NCBI GenBank assembly: GCA_963969595.1
Contig: OZ018408.1
Coordinates: 434,001-498,000 of the forward strand
Length of the DNA stretch: 64,000 nt
Direction of reading: 5' to 3'
Origin: Neckera pumila
Lineage: Eukaryota; Streptophyta; Bryopsida; Hypnales; Neckeraceae
Shown here: piece by piece, positions 47,508 through 59,400 of the stretch
How positions within the stretch are numbered: position 1 is the first letter of the stretch
How the letters are laid out: each line of letters starts with the position of its first letter
Notes under the pieces: model-generated
Told to the model about the DNA's origin: nothing
Database searches by the model: none
What the model saw: the letters and a program-made list of their open reading frames with translations, nothing else
Made by a program: the position numbers and the translations under genes

Positions 47508-49375
47508 AGGACATTAAAATTCCCACTGGGCCGTATACCAGTTATGACTATGTTGATACCCCAAACCCGAGTGAAAATTTCATGCCGGTTGAACTGTGTT
47601 TGACAGTAAGTTAGAGTTAATTGTAAAGTCATGTAAAATCCCCTGTTTATGTATCTCTTATTATCCATACCTTGTCCTGATCTATTGTGAAATGGTCAAA
47701 CATCATGTATGAGCTAGGTTTTGACCTTTTAAATTGTATTCAAATATCAATATTATGCTTTTAGTATGTGATATTAATTATGGATTGTTTATTACAGTAA
47801 AAAAATTCCAGTTGTTTTGTGAAAATTTGCCATAGTTTTAAATTTTTTAGTAAATCTTGCAAAAAAATTCCAATTAGTTTCAATTTTTTTTCAAAAAGTA
47901 CAAGCGGCAATAGAAATTGGTGTTAAGATTATCAGTTAATTATTTTATACAAAACACCCTTGCCAATGACCTTTAAGTCAAATGCCATTATCAATTTAGA
48001 ATAGTTTGAAATTTGTCATAAATGAAAGTTAGAATTAAAAACACAATTTTGTAATTTAAATTTAAAAAAAAAACATAACTTTGTAATTTAAATTTAAATT
48101 TAAAAATATAACTTTGTAATTTAAATTTAAATTTAAAAACCATTTAAAAACAAATAAAATGAAATACACACAATATTCTATAATTTGAATTCTAATACAT
48201 AGAGCTTACAATTGCACTAATTCTTTCAACTTTTGAATTTTTTCAAAATTTTAAAATGGACTACAAAAAAACTTGTATTTCTTAGTTCAAAATTGAATAC
48301 TATACCCAAAATGGTTATTTTAAAAGTTAGGATAACGTTGACCACAGTGCAACTACTTTTTCAATGTGCAAATTATTAGGATTATTTTAGAATTCTTATT
48401 ATTTAAAAATTCATTTGAATGCTTACTCAATTTGAATTTAATTTGAGTGACAGAAGGCATAATAGCATGCAACCTAATCACATGGAGTGGTCTTCTGCCT
48501 TAATGGAATTTTAAGTCCCATCCTTGCAAAGAGGGAATCAAAGACAAATTAGCACCTCAAGTGGATTTCAATCTGAAATCCTTTTAAGGGAAAACACAAT
48601 AACTTCCACTTTACCGGAGATGATAAAACCTGGTAAATGTGATTTCATCTTTGAAATCAAAGACTGGGCATTCAAAATTAATCAAACTGCTTATGTAAAT
48701 TACATACGGTACCAAACTACATACCAACGTACTATTTGTACCCAGCATTCAATCTATTGTCCAGGTAAAACAAAAAGATGAAAGTCTTGATGAGCAGCAC
48801 ATATAAATCTGAAATCATTTCCGTAAAAATGATTTCAATGACTCGCTTGAGCGCTCATTCGAATCATTTCTCATCAAATTTAAGTGAACATACAATGATC
48901 AATGTGCACCATCGTTTTGAAATGATCTTCCTCTACTTATAAAGGTAAATGATAAGTGCACGTACCGCTTGCAAATAGAAACAAGAGTAGGATGTTTGGA
49001 CCTCCAACGAACTCCATTGCGACAACCATGAACCATGAGCGATTATCACCTCAAGATCTCAACTGTAGATCAACGGTCCCGTATAAAAGTATTGATTGCC
49101 CCCAAATGGGAACTCCCATACCTAACATTGTTTAAAAACTAAAGTGCTACCTTACTCCATGTGTTGACTTAATAAATTTATGACGCCGAATGGCACAACA
49201 CGAGCTTTGTAGGCCTGCTTAAGAAAATGCAACTAGGCAGTCTGAACCCGGCCCCCAGAATAAATGCTCTGGTAACTCCTCAATTGATATACCAGCTAGT
49301 AATGGAGCAAATGAATATTTCTCACCAATTAGCATTAGAAATACAGATGCTAAGATTCTTTGAAAGGAGAGATCA
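47508..49375. other. Intergenic, convergent 3' ends
   Basis: 3' flanks of the 44.8-kb gene and of the prenyl synthase. Very AT-rich, with a local repeat of 'aactttgtaatttaaatttaaattt' at about 48033-48140. The frame continuing after 47465 (GKRQPSRDAFLESVEDIKIP) is an alternative to the last exon but is out of phase with exon 4. No other gene. Confidence 0.45.
48033..48140. repeat. AT-rich tandem repeat, unit about 40 bp
   Basis: Three units containing AACTTTGTAATTTAAATTTAAA. Non-coding. Confidence 0.75.
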
Positions 49376-52300
49376 TCACTTCGAACGAGTAACTACTTGA
49401 TGAGCTATATCTATCAATGCTCGACGACATTGTTGCACCTGTAATGAAGGATTTGGGGGAAGGCTGATGATTGCAGTAACAGCTTTTTGGGCATGCTCTG
49501 CAGCTAGCTCATGCGTTTGAGATATACCACGGCTTTCCTTCACCATTTCAACAGCCTGCGCATTCAATTTCCTGTCAATACGCGCATGGTAATATTGATT
49601 GAGTTACAGGGATAGACCACTGTAAAAGCACTTACCAACAACAAAAGAAAGCAATTATCAAAGGCGAAGGAAAGGGCAGGACCTGGTTCCTGTCTGTGAT
49701 GGATTTGAACTTGCGTTCTATAAGTTTTGCCATCTCTGGAAACTCCTTCAGAGCAAATAATACGGGAGCTGTCACAATACCCTGCTCAAACACACAAACC
49801 ACATTGCAAACCAATCTAGTTCAGATTTCATGCCTAATATCCTCAGTCATCGTAAAATAATGCTGACAAGGACAACAATGTCATTACTTTTGTAAGTCGT
49901 CGAAATATTCCTACATCGCACACCCGGTCATCGCATATGCATCACACATGCAAACATTGACTTCTGTTGATGGGCATGTGTTTCTTACAAGACAAAGACC
50001 GTTTTATCATATTTACCTGGCCAAGATCAGACAACGCAGGCTTTCCCAAAGTTTTTGTAGTGCCTGTGTAGTCGAGAGCATCATCCACTAGTTGGTATGC
50101 CAAACCCTGCCATAGTCATACTATGGAGTCAAGTGAAGTCTTAATATTGAAGACTATTAAAAGCAATCCAATGCTCTAATCATTCACATATTAAAATGTA
50201 AACAAGACGTATGATGCCCAGTGGCCATTGACAGTCAAGAACAACTACACAAGCAGATAACAGCTACATTGCATTCTATGAGGGGGGAAACACACCAAGT
50301 GGCGCCCATAGTCGAAAGCAAGAAGGGAAACTTCTTGAGGTTGACCAGCTAATACGGCGACGGCTTTACAGCTATTAGCCATAAGGGATGCAGTTTTATA
50401 AAAGGTCTTCTGCATATAGTAGTCCATGCTGAGGGTCAAACAATTCCACATGTGAGCTCATAAATTGACGTTTGAGTGAGAACCGCAACTGCTCCATCCA
50501 ACCCAAGTCTCCAATCTGAAAGAAGTAAGATAAAACTCACTTCGACATATCCTTGTCTTCGCTGGACAACTGCATGATCTCGCCTGTGACTAAGTGCTCC
50601 AAAACCTTAGACAGCAATTCCACGACCTCTGTATTTCTCAATGATGCTAATGCTACCGATGCCCGAGCAAGCAAAAAATCGCCCGCCAAAACTGCCAACT
50701 GCAAAACCAAAGCCAGTCAAAAAGTTAAGACAAGCTTATTCAATGTCTTAAAAGTCCCAGCAGCATAAGAGGCACTAACAATCGAAGTACACAAAGTTTG
50801 GCATCCTAGAAACAGAAATTTACAAACCTTGTTACCCATTGCATGATTCAGAGAACTTATGCCCCTCCGAGTATCTGCGTGATCCAATACATCATCATGC
50901 AGCAAACTTGCCACCTGCAGTTCATTAAATTCATGATATAAGAGAACAAAGATATAAACTGAGTGACCAAATACTTACCAAACTTATCTTCTGTCAAAAT
51001 ACGTCAAAGACAAAGACTTAGAAAAACCAAAGTCAACCCTACCAACTTAAACAGAAACTTATTACAAGGATAAAATTGCATTGACAAAGTAGTGCCGGCT
51101 GAAAATTAAAGAAAACTAACGTGAATCATTTCCGTAATCTCAGCAATTCTTTGTTGCCGCAATCGAAGGTCGTCAAATATTAAGTCTTGCAGTCCATGTG
51201 CAGGTGATGTCATTAAAGCAGTCGACATAAGAAGAAGAACCTACAACATCCCGTCCCTCAATACACGTGAGACCTAGTGCCAAAAATCGATGTCACATAA
51301 GGAGGAAGGGAGCCTCGAAGTCATCCCAAGTGTTTCCCAAAGTCGAACGTAAAGCCAACCTAGAGTTGTTCCAAAGAAAAAGATAACTGAGGATCTATTT
51401 AAACATGTCACTGCATCTTAAGATTGCAAACTAAAACTATCTATGCATATATTCTCTCAGCCATATCTCCCATGGTAGTATTGACAACGAAAAAAAGAAA
51501 TAACTAAAGCATTCCGAAACTATGGACAAAACACATTCAAAATACCTCTTGTACAACAAGAGAAGAGCTCAGTTGCACAGAAATGTAAGTACCATAGGCC
51601 TAAACCGTTTGCCTTCCACGCCCAGCTTAAAAAAATACTCAGCTGCTAATGCCAGCACCGGAACCTGTGTCCATCATTCTCCAATCAGTGGCAGTTTACA
51701 AACAGCTAACATAAATAAAAAGACAAGAACGTCAATGCTGTAACAACGATTCCATAATTTTAAACTCTTGAACTCGACGTCAATCCCAAGAGTTACATTT
51801 TGCAACAGAGTAAGTCAACATAGGGCACTTCCATAAATACAAAAATAGACAACTTACGAAAAAGTGCACAAACAAACTGACGAAAACTTTCCAAAAAGGG
51901 AAAATCGACGACCTCCATCAAGGGCAGACAAGAGAAAGGAACAAAGAGAAGAACAAAAAGAAAGAAACATCTAATAGAAGAGGCAGGAGTTGACCAGATA
52001 CTACCTCTGCAGTCACCATTGATCGTAGCCTGTTTGCTACTACCTGTAACTCCTCCGCTACCAAAGAAAATGGATCCACCTTTTCCTGCAAACAGCACTT
52101 TTATTGACGATAAAGAAACACAACCGACAGTACTACTGCAGAGAGCACTGAACTACCTCTACCACTGAATTTGGTCACTATGTTTGGAAAAAAAAATCAA
52201 TACTGGATAATCAAGACAAAGCTCGGTGTTGCCAACCTGGTCATTGATGCACAAGTGATCCAATCCTGGAACAGCGCCGAGCTGTCTGAAGGAGGTGGTC

Positions 52301-53390
52301 GAGTGCCACGGCGATACTGAAGGAGTTTCTGAAGGCTCTGTTTGACATGAGAGTACGTTCCACGCAGCATACTTCAAGAGTGGAGCAATTTGACGAACCT
52401 GCAGTATCCATTGACCTCTTAGCAGACTATCGAGGAAAATCCAGCGGTACTAGAATACCAAATCTTATTTGGCAGTCCATCAATGCATCCAAAATTGGTG
52501 AGTCTCAGGACTGATACAGCACAAGGAGCACTTGAACCTGGACATCGCCTGCTTAGGGAAAAGTACAATTTCCAGTATCTTTGAAAAGAACAATTTCCAT
52601 TGACGACGATGTCTTCAGGTGACTAAACGCCTACTTGGCCGGAATGACGACAATTTAGGTTTTCGAGTCGCCATTAACCTTCACTAGGAATCGATGCTGC
52701 AAGATAACCTTTCAATATGATTTTCTTTTCTCTCTTCTGTTACAGTACACTATTTTCAACAACACTAGCAGATTTTCAAGAACTCTATCATCATCTAGGT
52801 ATAAATGTCTCCAATTGAAATCGCAATAACTGTATCCACTGTCACATTCAAGAAAAGTACGATACGGTACCGTCTTGACTTCATCCGGCAAATCCAAAGA
52901 AAATTAGGTTATTCTAGATGTACAGTTTCGTAATGTCGAATCCTTGAGGCATTTGGCAAGGAATTAAACCTTTTAAACAATTGCAGAATTGCAAAAGAGG
53001 AAGAAAGTAAAAACAGCCCTGTCGACTCGTCTTCGAATAAACAGTTGTAAAGTTTGAAACTAGCGGACACTCCTACAAACATCGAGTCAAGCTAAGAAGC
53101 GAGGCTGCTGACAATCACACCGTAAAATCTAGTGACCAAGGTTGGTCTAAATTCCGAAACAATTTCGAAAACAAACATCACAGTGTCCTTCCACGGCATT
53201 GAAATCAAGAAACACTCAAGCATTAGGGTATCGCAACCTAACGCCAACAGTACCAGCCACAACCACTGAAAACCATTCTTCTACGAAAACGAGGGTTGCA
53301 AATTAAAAGACTGTAAAAAGTTGTCAGGCTAGGAATTAAAACCTTCAGATGTCGGACTAGGTACCGCCCGCCCCTCACAGCCTGCATCAT
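49376..53390 (-). CDS. SPS3: Long-chain polyprenyl (solanesyl-type) diphosphate synthase, 409 aa
   Basis: Extends an allylic diphosphate with IPP units to make the ubiquinone side chain. Exons (minus strand): 53390-53343, 52398-52237, 52085-52005, 51664-51593, 51240-51121, 50914-50828, 50698-50541, 50428-50296, 50106-50017, 49781-49683, 49555-49376, all in phase. Motifs: first Asp-rich motif in [16 protein letters not shown] (about aa 190-210), second in [12 protein letters not shown] (about aa 300-315), [14 protein letters not shown], and LAAEHAQKA near the end. The N-terminus ([19 protein letters not shown]) is basic with no acids, fitting mitochondrial import. The sequence is closest in my memory to Arabidopsis SPS3. 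For the last exon the acceptor is GCGCAG|GCTG; an earlier acceptor breaks frame. Chain length cannot be read from sequence alone. Confidence 0.92.
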
Positions 53391-54048
53391 TGCATCCAGC
53401 CGAGTACGTCCCAAACCACAGAGACAGGGACGCTTCCCTGCAAACCTTAAACCTTCTCTCCCAGCTCCCCAATCCCCTTTTGTGAACGATTCAAACTCAT
53501 TAAAAAATGGCAAAAAAATTACATAGGCTAGATCCCGCGAGCGATTTTTAACCGTCTCTTCGGCAGCAACACAGCCGACAGACACCAGCAACCTCCAACT
53601 CCAGTTCCAATCCGAAAAGTGTGAAACAAACACAATCCGTGGCCAAACGAGGCGCAATTGGGCTCAAAAAAAGCGCAGAACGGGTCACTACAAATGCGAG
53701 GGCATGGCGGTGGACGATCGAGGAAGCGCACGAGACGAATCTCGACGAAACAATTGCTAGAAGAGGACGACGGAAGGGGAGGTACGCGCGATGCTAGCGA
53801 GGTGCAGGCAGAACCCTCCTCTAGGAGCCTTCTTTGTGCCAGGTCGGACACCACGAATACACTGCCACCCTCGTGGCGCATTAGGGCTACGTCATCAGTG
53901 ACATGGGAAAATGCACTTCTCCGCCTCTGTCAGTTCTATACTCCCAAGTGTTCGATGAATGACTTTCATGAAACTGGAGAAACAGAGTTCATTGTGGAAT
54001 CTAATTATTTTTGTCAATTATCTCTGTTTTGGGTCGCGCTTTTTTTTT
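53391..54048. other. Prenyl synthase 5' flank
   Basis: GC-balanced DNA with overlapping frames on both strands (about 53.5-54.1 kb). This is typical leader/promoter composition; neither strand gives a recognisable protein. The right edge runs into the long inverted repeat. Confidence 0.4.
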
Positions 54049-54782
54049 GCATCACAAAGTTTAGATTCTACGGTTTGTCAACAATTATCATGTGGTTATT
54101 GTTGTTTCATGGGTTCACATGTTAATTACAATTGATCGCATTACTACAATGTAAGGTAAAGTAGCCCATTGTGGTCAAAATTTGGAGTCTACCCTCATGC
54201 CATTGCTGAAAATTTTCAAATTTTTTCCCACATGAAGACAAGTGTAAGAAATAGTGAGAGCAATTGAAATTATATTTTTCAAACAAAGTATGAATTTGTT
54301 AAAGATTTTTTAAGTCCTTTGTCCAAAAGAGTCAATTGACTACCCCAATAACCAACAAAAATTATATCCAATATGCTCTTCTTAATCACCTAAAGTGGTC
54401 ACAATAATTTCTAATGTAGAAGGCTATGAAAAGTCACTTCCTACAAAAATGAAAATGAAAAAGCAAGTGTTCCTAATGAGGTCACTAATCATTGGTGTCA
54501 AGTTAGACATTGATTGTGGCCAAAAAATTTGTCATGGGGTCATCAGGTGTCCACTAGGGGTCATCTGACTACAATGGGCTAGTTTACCTTATTATTTTGC
54601 ATCGTTATCGCATCGTTACAATGCATTATTTGCAACTGTAATGCATCGTAACACTGCATCGTAACAATGCAAAGTAATGTATCGTAATGATGCGATAAAT
54701 TATAATTAACATGCAAACCCATGAAACAACAATAACCACATGATAATTGTTGACAAATGTAGGGTTTTAACTTTGTGATGCA
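54049..54782. mobile_element. Element or foldback with about 95-bp inverted arms
   Basis: The left arm (54049-54147) and right arm (about 54688-54782) are inverse copies. A perfect core of about 40 bp contains CAACAATTATCATGTGGTTA. Both arms begin GCATCACAAAGTT at the outer edge, and divergence is confined to a few short blocks. The loop holds the intact AGGTAAA element (54154-54589) plus a cluster of GCATCGTWAC motifs (54599-54685). Long terminal arms with a non-coding centre resemble Mutator-like or foldback elements; no target duplication was confirmed. Confidence 0.6.
54154..54589 (+). mobile_element. AGGTAAA-type TIR element, intact copy (436 bp)
   Basis: The left end AGGTAAAGTAGCCCATTGTG and the inverse of the right end (AGGTAAACTAGCCCATTGTA) match at 18 of 20 positions, flanked by TA on both sides. 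It is colinear with 1-248 plus 1639-1781 and lacks the 1.4-kb insertion found there. It is nested within the long inverted repeat. Non-coding. Confidence 0.75.
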
Positions 54783-55538
54783 TTTAATCCATAAACAATG
54801 CTATGGCCATTTCTTGGTCGATGAATAATAGAGAATCCTTCTATATAGGATAGACAAGCAACTATTCATTCTCAAAATTTTGTGTGGAAAGGAAAGATCA
54901 AGAGTAGTAATTTGACCTCCAATAAGTACTTTTGTTTTTTTCAAAGTAGATGATGTCATATAGTGCCAAAAGGGATCATTTCTATAGGCACTAGCCTAGC
55001 ATTCAAGGGTAAAGAGACATGGTCCTATTACCAAGGTAATCAACCAAATATAATTAAATCCTTGTGGAAATTATAAATATTTAACCTTGTAAGGATGGGT
55101 CTATGACTACTGATTTTGAGCCTTAACTGTCATTACTTTGTTTGCTGTCATTTTGCAACTAGATATGAATGAAAGTTTTTAAATTTATTTTTCAAAGATG
55201 AAGTCATATGTCTACTAGTAGTTATTATTTTATTTCAAATTTTTTTAGAAAAATTGAAATTTTCAACGTAGATGCATATTATATTGCAAAACTTCATGAT
55301 ATAAGCCAAAGTCACTATGTTACAATAAAATTAGAAAATTAGCAAACCATGGTTATAGGTCCAAAATTCATATTGCTATAAAATATTGAAATTTATGACA
55401 TTTTCATAATTTTCAATTGGAGTAGAAACTACACTTCATAAGCTTCACTTCAATAGTTGGATTGAAATTCAAAAAAGATCATTTTTATGGCTAAAATTCA
55501 CATCAAGGGTATGTAGCATGAAATGGCCCTAATATATT
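54590..55538. other. Right part of the inverted repeat, then AT-rich intergenic
   Basis: After the arm ending at 54782 the sequence is AT-rich with no recognised gene or repeat up to the next MITE. Confidence 0.45.
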
Positions 55539-55770
55539 GTACAAAATAGTGAATTTAGGTTGCCTTCCCAATTAGGTTGCCTTACCTAAGATAAATTTCT
55601 TTCATGACTCAATGCATGTCCACATGGTGGCACAAACAACTCTCTGAACTGGCCTTGAACTGGTGCACTAATCTGTGACATACACATTGCTTTAGAATAA
55701 ATGTTTAATTGTACAAGAGCTATGAATATTTATATAGTATGGGGCAACCTAATTTCACTATTTTGTGTAC
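55539..55770. mobile_element. MITE of the CTACACAAAATAGTG family, copy 2 (232 bp)
   Basis: The left end GTACAAAATAGTGAATTTAGG and the inverse of the right end (GTACACAAAATAGTGAAATTAGG) are an inverted pair, with GGTTGCC at both subtermini. Two 17-bp AGGTTGCC units here compare with about 3.5 in copy 1. Non-coding. Confidence 0.7.
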
Positions 55771-56473
55771 AAGCTTGATCCATGGATTGAGCATCTTCCT
55801 TTTTAGAAGAGTCAATAATACCATAATGAGGGAATTTGGAATACTATTCATTGAAAATGTACTCAATTACCTTTATTAAAAAAAAATGGGACAAGAAAAC
55901 ATTTTTTCCACTCAACAATGTTAGATGAAGTCATCAATTGAGCACTACAACAACATCACACTTAAATGCGTAAGATCTTTTTCAAGATTCTTGGAATTTG
56001 CTTTAAACTGAACAAAAAGCAAACATTTTGATAAGCTTTATCAATTTTTTTTAATTGTTCCATTGCTGACATTCCATTTCTCTATAACAATACAATAAAA
56101 ATTGTATTTAGCATGTAAGCATGCAGTTTGGACACAAGATAATAAGGCAAAAGTGCAAAGGTGTCTCCCTGAATGGCATTCAAGCTAGCCAAAGGCAAGA
56201 AGATACCTATCTTGTATTAAAACTTATGGAGGACAAGATTTGGACGAAACAACCATAGGTGCCTCACTCAACATACTAAATTCAGCTAAAGATTTCCATG
56301 CCTCACTTAAAAACTTTCCATCCATCAACAAATACTCTTATACAGCATAGCTATCTTACACAAAACCAACGTCATCACGACGTGATGGCATCAGGTACTC
56401 AGCTCTCCTGTACTCAGCTCAACAAACCAAGATTCTCCAACCTCTGATTGAAGGTAATAATCTCAGAAAGAGA
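55771..56473. other. 3' flank of PFP alpha
   Basis: AT-rich, becoming balanced nearer the stop codon, consistent with 3' UTR on the minus strand. No other feature seen. Confidence 0.45.
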
Positions 56474-59400
56474 TTAAAGAGACGAAAGTCCACGATATGA
56501 AGGGACAGACATTACATTGAGAATTTCAGTCACTGAAGCCATGGAACACAGAGCAGCCCTCAGCACTTCACTAGGACATCCAGGCTTCACAATCTCCTTC
56601 ACCTGCACCACAAGTTTGCAGGAGAGAATTCACCAACACTTTTCAACATTCACTGCAAGTAGACAAACTTTACAGAGAAGTACCAAGTCCAGCGCTTTAA
56701 CAGATGTGGAAGAAGATGAGGCTCATAGTCAAGAGTTCTGTAAATCGCGTAGCGAGAGAAATTCAAATTCTAACAAAGTGAAATATCACAAGGAGAAATG
56801 CTGCTTCATCATGCTAAGTGTGGAAATAGCTCACACAACACACGCTCACCTTGTCAAGATATGCGTATAACTCTTGGACTTTGCCGATGTAATCGTTATC
56901 TTCCGCAGCAAGTGTGGTTGTTATCAGGTCAGCACCAGGGCCAGCAAATTGAATAGGACCAGGATTTCTGTAAAGATCATCCATCATCCATGTGCTTGCA
57001 TTCTGAGATAACAACCTGTGGCCACACAAAAAAAACAGGCTAAATTAAATTGTGACCACAAGCAATATACTCGTGCAGCCATATAATGAAGTTTGAAAAA
57101 GTAAAATTGATTAAATACAATGCTGCAAGACAAGTCTCTGAGTGTGTAACTTCAAAAACTACCTGCTGCACATGAGTTGAGCAATCCAATCCACTCACTA
57201 CATTTGGTCACTGCAATGAAGAGAGGACTTAAAACAGGTAAAGGTTCACGATAGTTACTCATAAGGCTTGCCCTTCAAGTCCACTTTGGCACGGTGCAAG
57301 GCAGGCTTGCCGATTTGCGAAACACCTGGACCTCGTAGCCAGCGTTTTACGGACATCATTGCCTGCGAATAAGATTGCACAAGTTCCAAGAAGGTCAGAA
57401 TTCTTGGGACATATGCAGAAGCATTTCTCTTGGAAATAAGAACCAAGCTAGCCTAGCAGGAATCATAAGCAACGACAGTGCTCCCACCGCCTTATTGACA
57501 CTCAAATCATTCAGGACAGAGCTTCACTAACCGTAAGCGGTGCTCCTCCACAGCGCCATTCCGAAACATCCTGCTTCAGGTTGGCTACCGTAGCCAAGTA
57601 TCCAGTTAAACCTGCTTGAGCCAAGTGATACGCAGTTTGTCCCAAGGTCTGTTATAACACACCTGAGTAGTTAGCAGCTGACAACGATAAGACTAAAAGT
57701 AGGCTCAAAGACGTTGAATCCATCTAAACTCACTCTTAAACGCGAGAATGATGACACAGCGGCACCGAGTTATACGGATGGGTGATCACATACATAAGCA
57801 TATTTGCAGTCAAAGTTTGACGGCAAAGATCCACGAGCTTGATAGCCAAAGAAATGGCAGATGGCATTGAACTTTTTCCCCTTGTATATTCCTGCCTTCT
57901 GTAGATACAATTCTCAAATTATTAGCCAATTACTTCAAAGATGTATCTCATATAAATGAAGGGGAAATCCTGCCATTACTTCCAGATGTACCCAAAACCA
58001 TCGGATCTGCTGCGAAATAATATTACAGACACTGCGGTATGTCATAAAGAACCATTTTCAAGGAATTTGCTGTCACCCTGTGTAGTCAGAGGATTTACCG
58101 TCCGCCTGGTCATTTCGGTGTCCACCAACTGAGCTAGCAGTTTTTCAGTCTCAATCTGCGACATCGAAAAGAATACCTTTAAATAGATGTTAAGGAAGAG
58201 GTGAACTCAAATCATGCGGTAGCCTCTCAAATGCCAGCGAAATTAGATCAGGGAACATTTTGCAGGAAGATCTTTCCACGTACCAAATAAATGTCATTTC
58301 AGCTCTAAAACCTGGACACAAATTACACAGTAGTGCACGAGTGGTACGAGCCTTACCTGTGACAACTGCACAGAACCATCGGATTCACGGTCCAATAGCA
58401 ACTGCACATCAGAGGCAACAAGTCATGAAGCAATGCATTTGACCAATTGGATTTAACAAATCAAATCCAGTAAGGGTAATAAAAGGACCCCCACAGAAAG
58501 GACTCCCACAGTAAACACCTGCTTCTTTATGAAGATGGGGAGAAAGTCAAACAAAGCCGACGCCCAAGGCGACAACATCGAGGATATATTTTCAACACGG
58601 ACATCCTCGTCTCGCTTCAATAGACCGTTGATTTCCTGAAAACGGACCACTCCAAGAAACATAAAAATGTGAGCTCCACATGCCAAACCAGGGGCCATGA
58701 CAGAATACTTGGAAATGTGGATTTCAGATATACAAAAGATTAATAACTTGAACGTGAAGACATAGCAATTCTTTCAGAAATGGCAGGATAGAATGTAAGG
58801 ATGTATCTCACTTGCAGTAATGCATAGAACTCTGGAATACTCTCTATCAGACCTTCTGGCAGAAGTATCACTCCATGGTATTTGCCTGCCAATTATGAAG
58901 ACCATTTTCAAAGACATGAATGCCAACTTCAGAAACCCAAAGCTCCCGGCTACAGGCTTACTCGAGTCCTGGCAAACCTCTCAAGATACTATTAAAATTG
59001 TTTCGAAGTTGCAATACCGTGTGACAGGTCCTATGCAGGTTTCCATATTTTACACAACAACTTGCAGCTTTCACGTGTATATCCCTGACACCAGCACTAC
59101 ACCTGACTTTCAAGTACAGTATTTACCTTGCTCTCCTCGAGCCTGAATAGCATCACATATTTGCTTTGTTACATCAAAGAGAGTCAGTTTTGAGTTTGAC
59201 ACTTCTTCCCCAAGTAAAACCTGCGTCCCATTCACACCTTCACTAGGTTCATAATGACCCTAGGATGTCATAACTAACCGTCAACAATTATTGAATCTGA
59301 AATAAAAAGCTACTAATCAATTCTAGATTATTGCGTACCATGTTTGCTTGCGACTGAAGGGCACACTCAAGTGAGACATGTGAAGCCTGCCTTCCCATGA

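Noticed and set aside
49556..49571. Earlier acceptor for the last prenyl synthase exon (GACAG|GAAATTG)
   Set aside because: Exon 10 ends in phase 0, and this acceptor shifts the frame. GCGCAG|GCTG keeps frame and aligns with the expected family C-terminus.
53658..54125. 155-codon plus frame near the prenyl synthase promoter
   Set aside because: Runs from promoter sequence into the inverted-repeat arm and is not conserved-looking. The tail is encoded by transposon DNA.
57794..57891. Shorter PFP exon starting at GGCAG|GAAT
   Set aside because: Leaves the wrong phase after the preceding exon. The acceptor at CTACAG|AAGGCAGGA gives [14 protein letters not shown], which fits the family.
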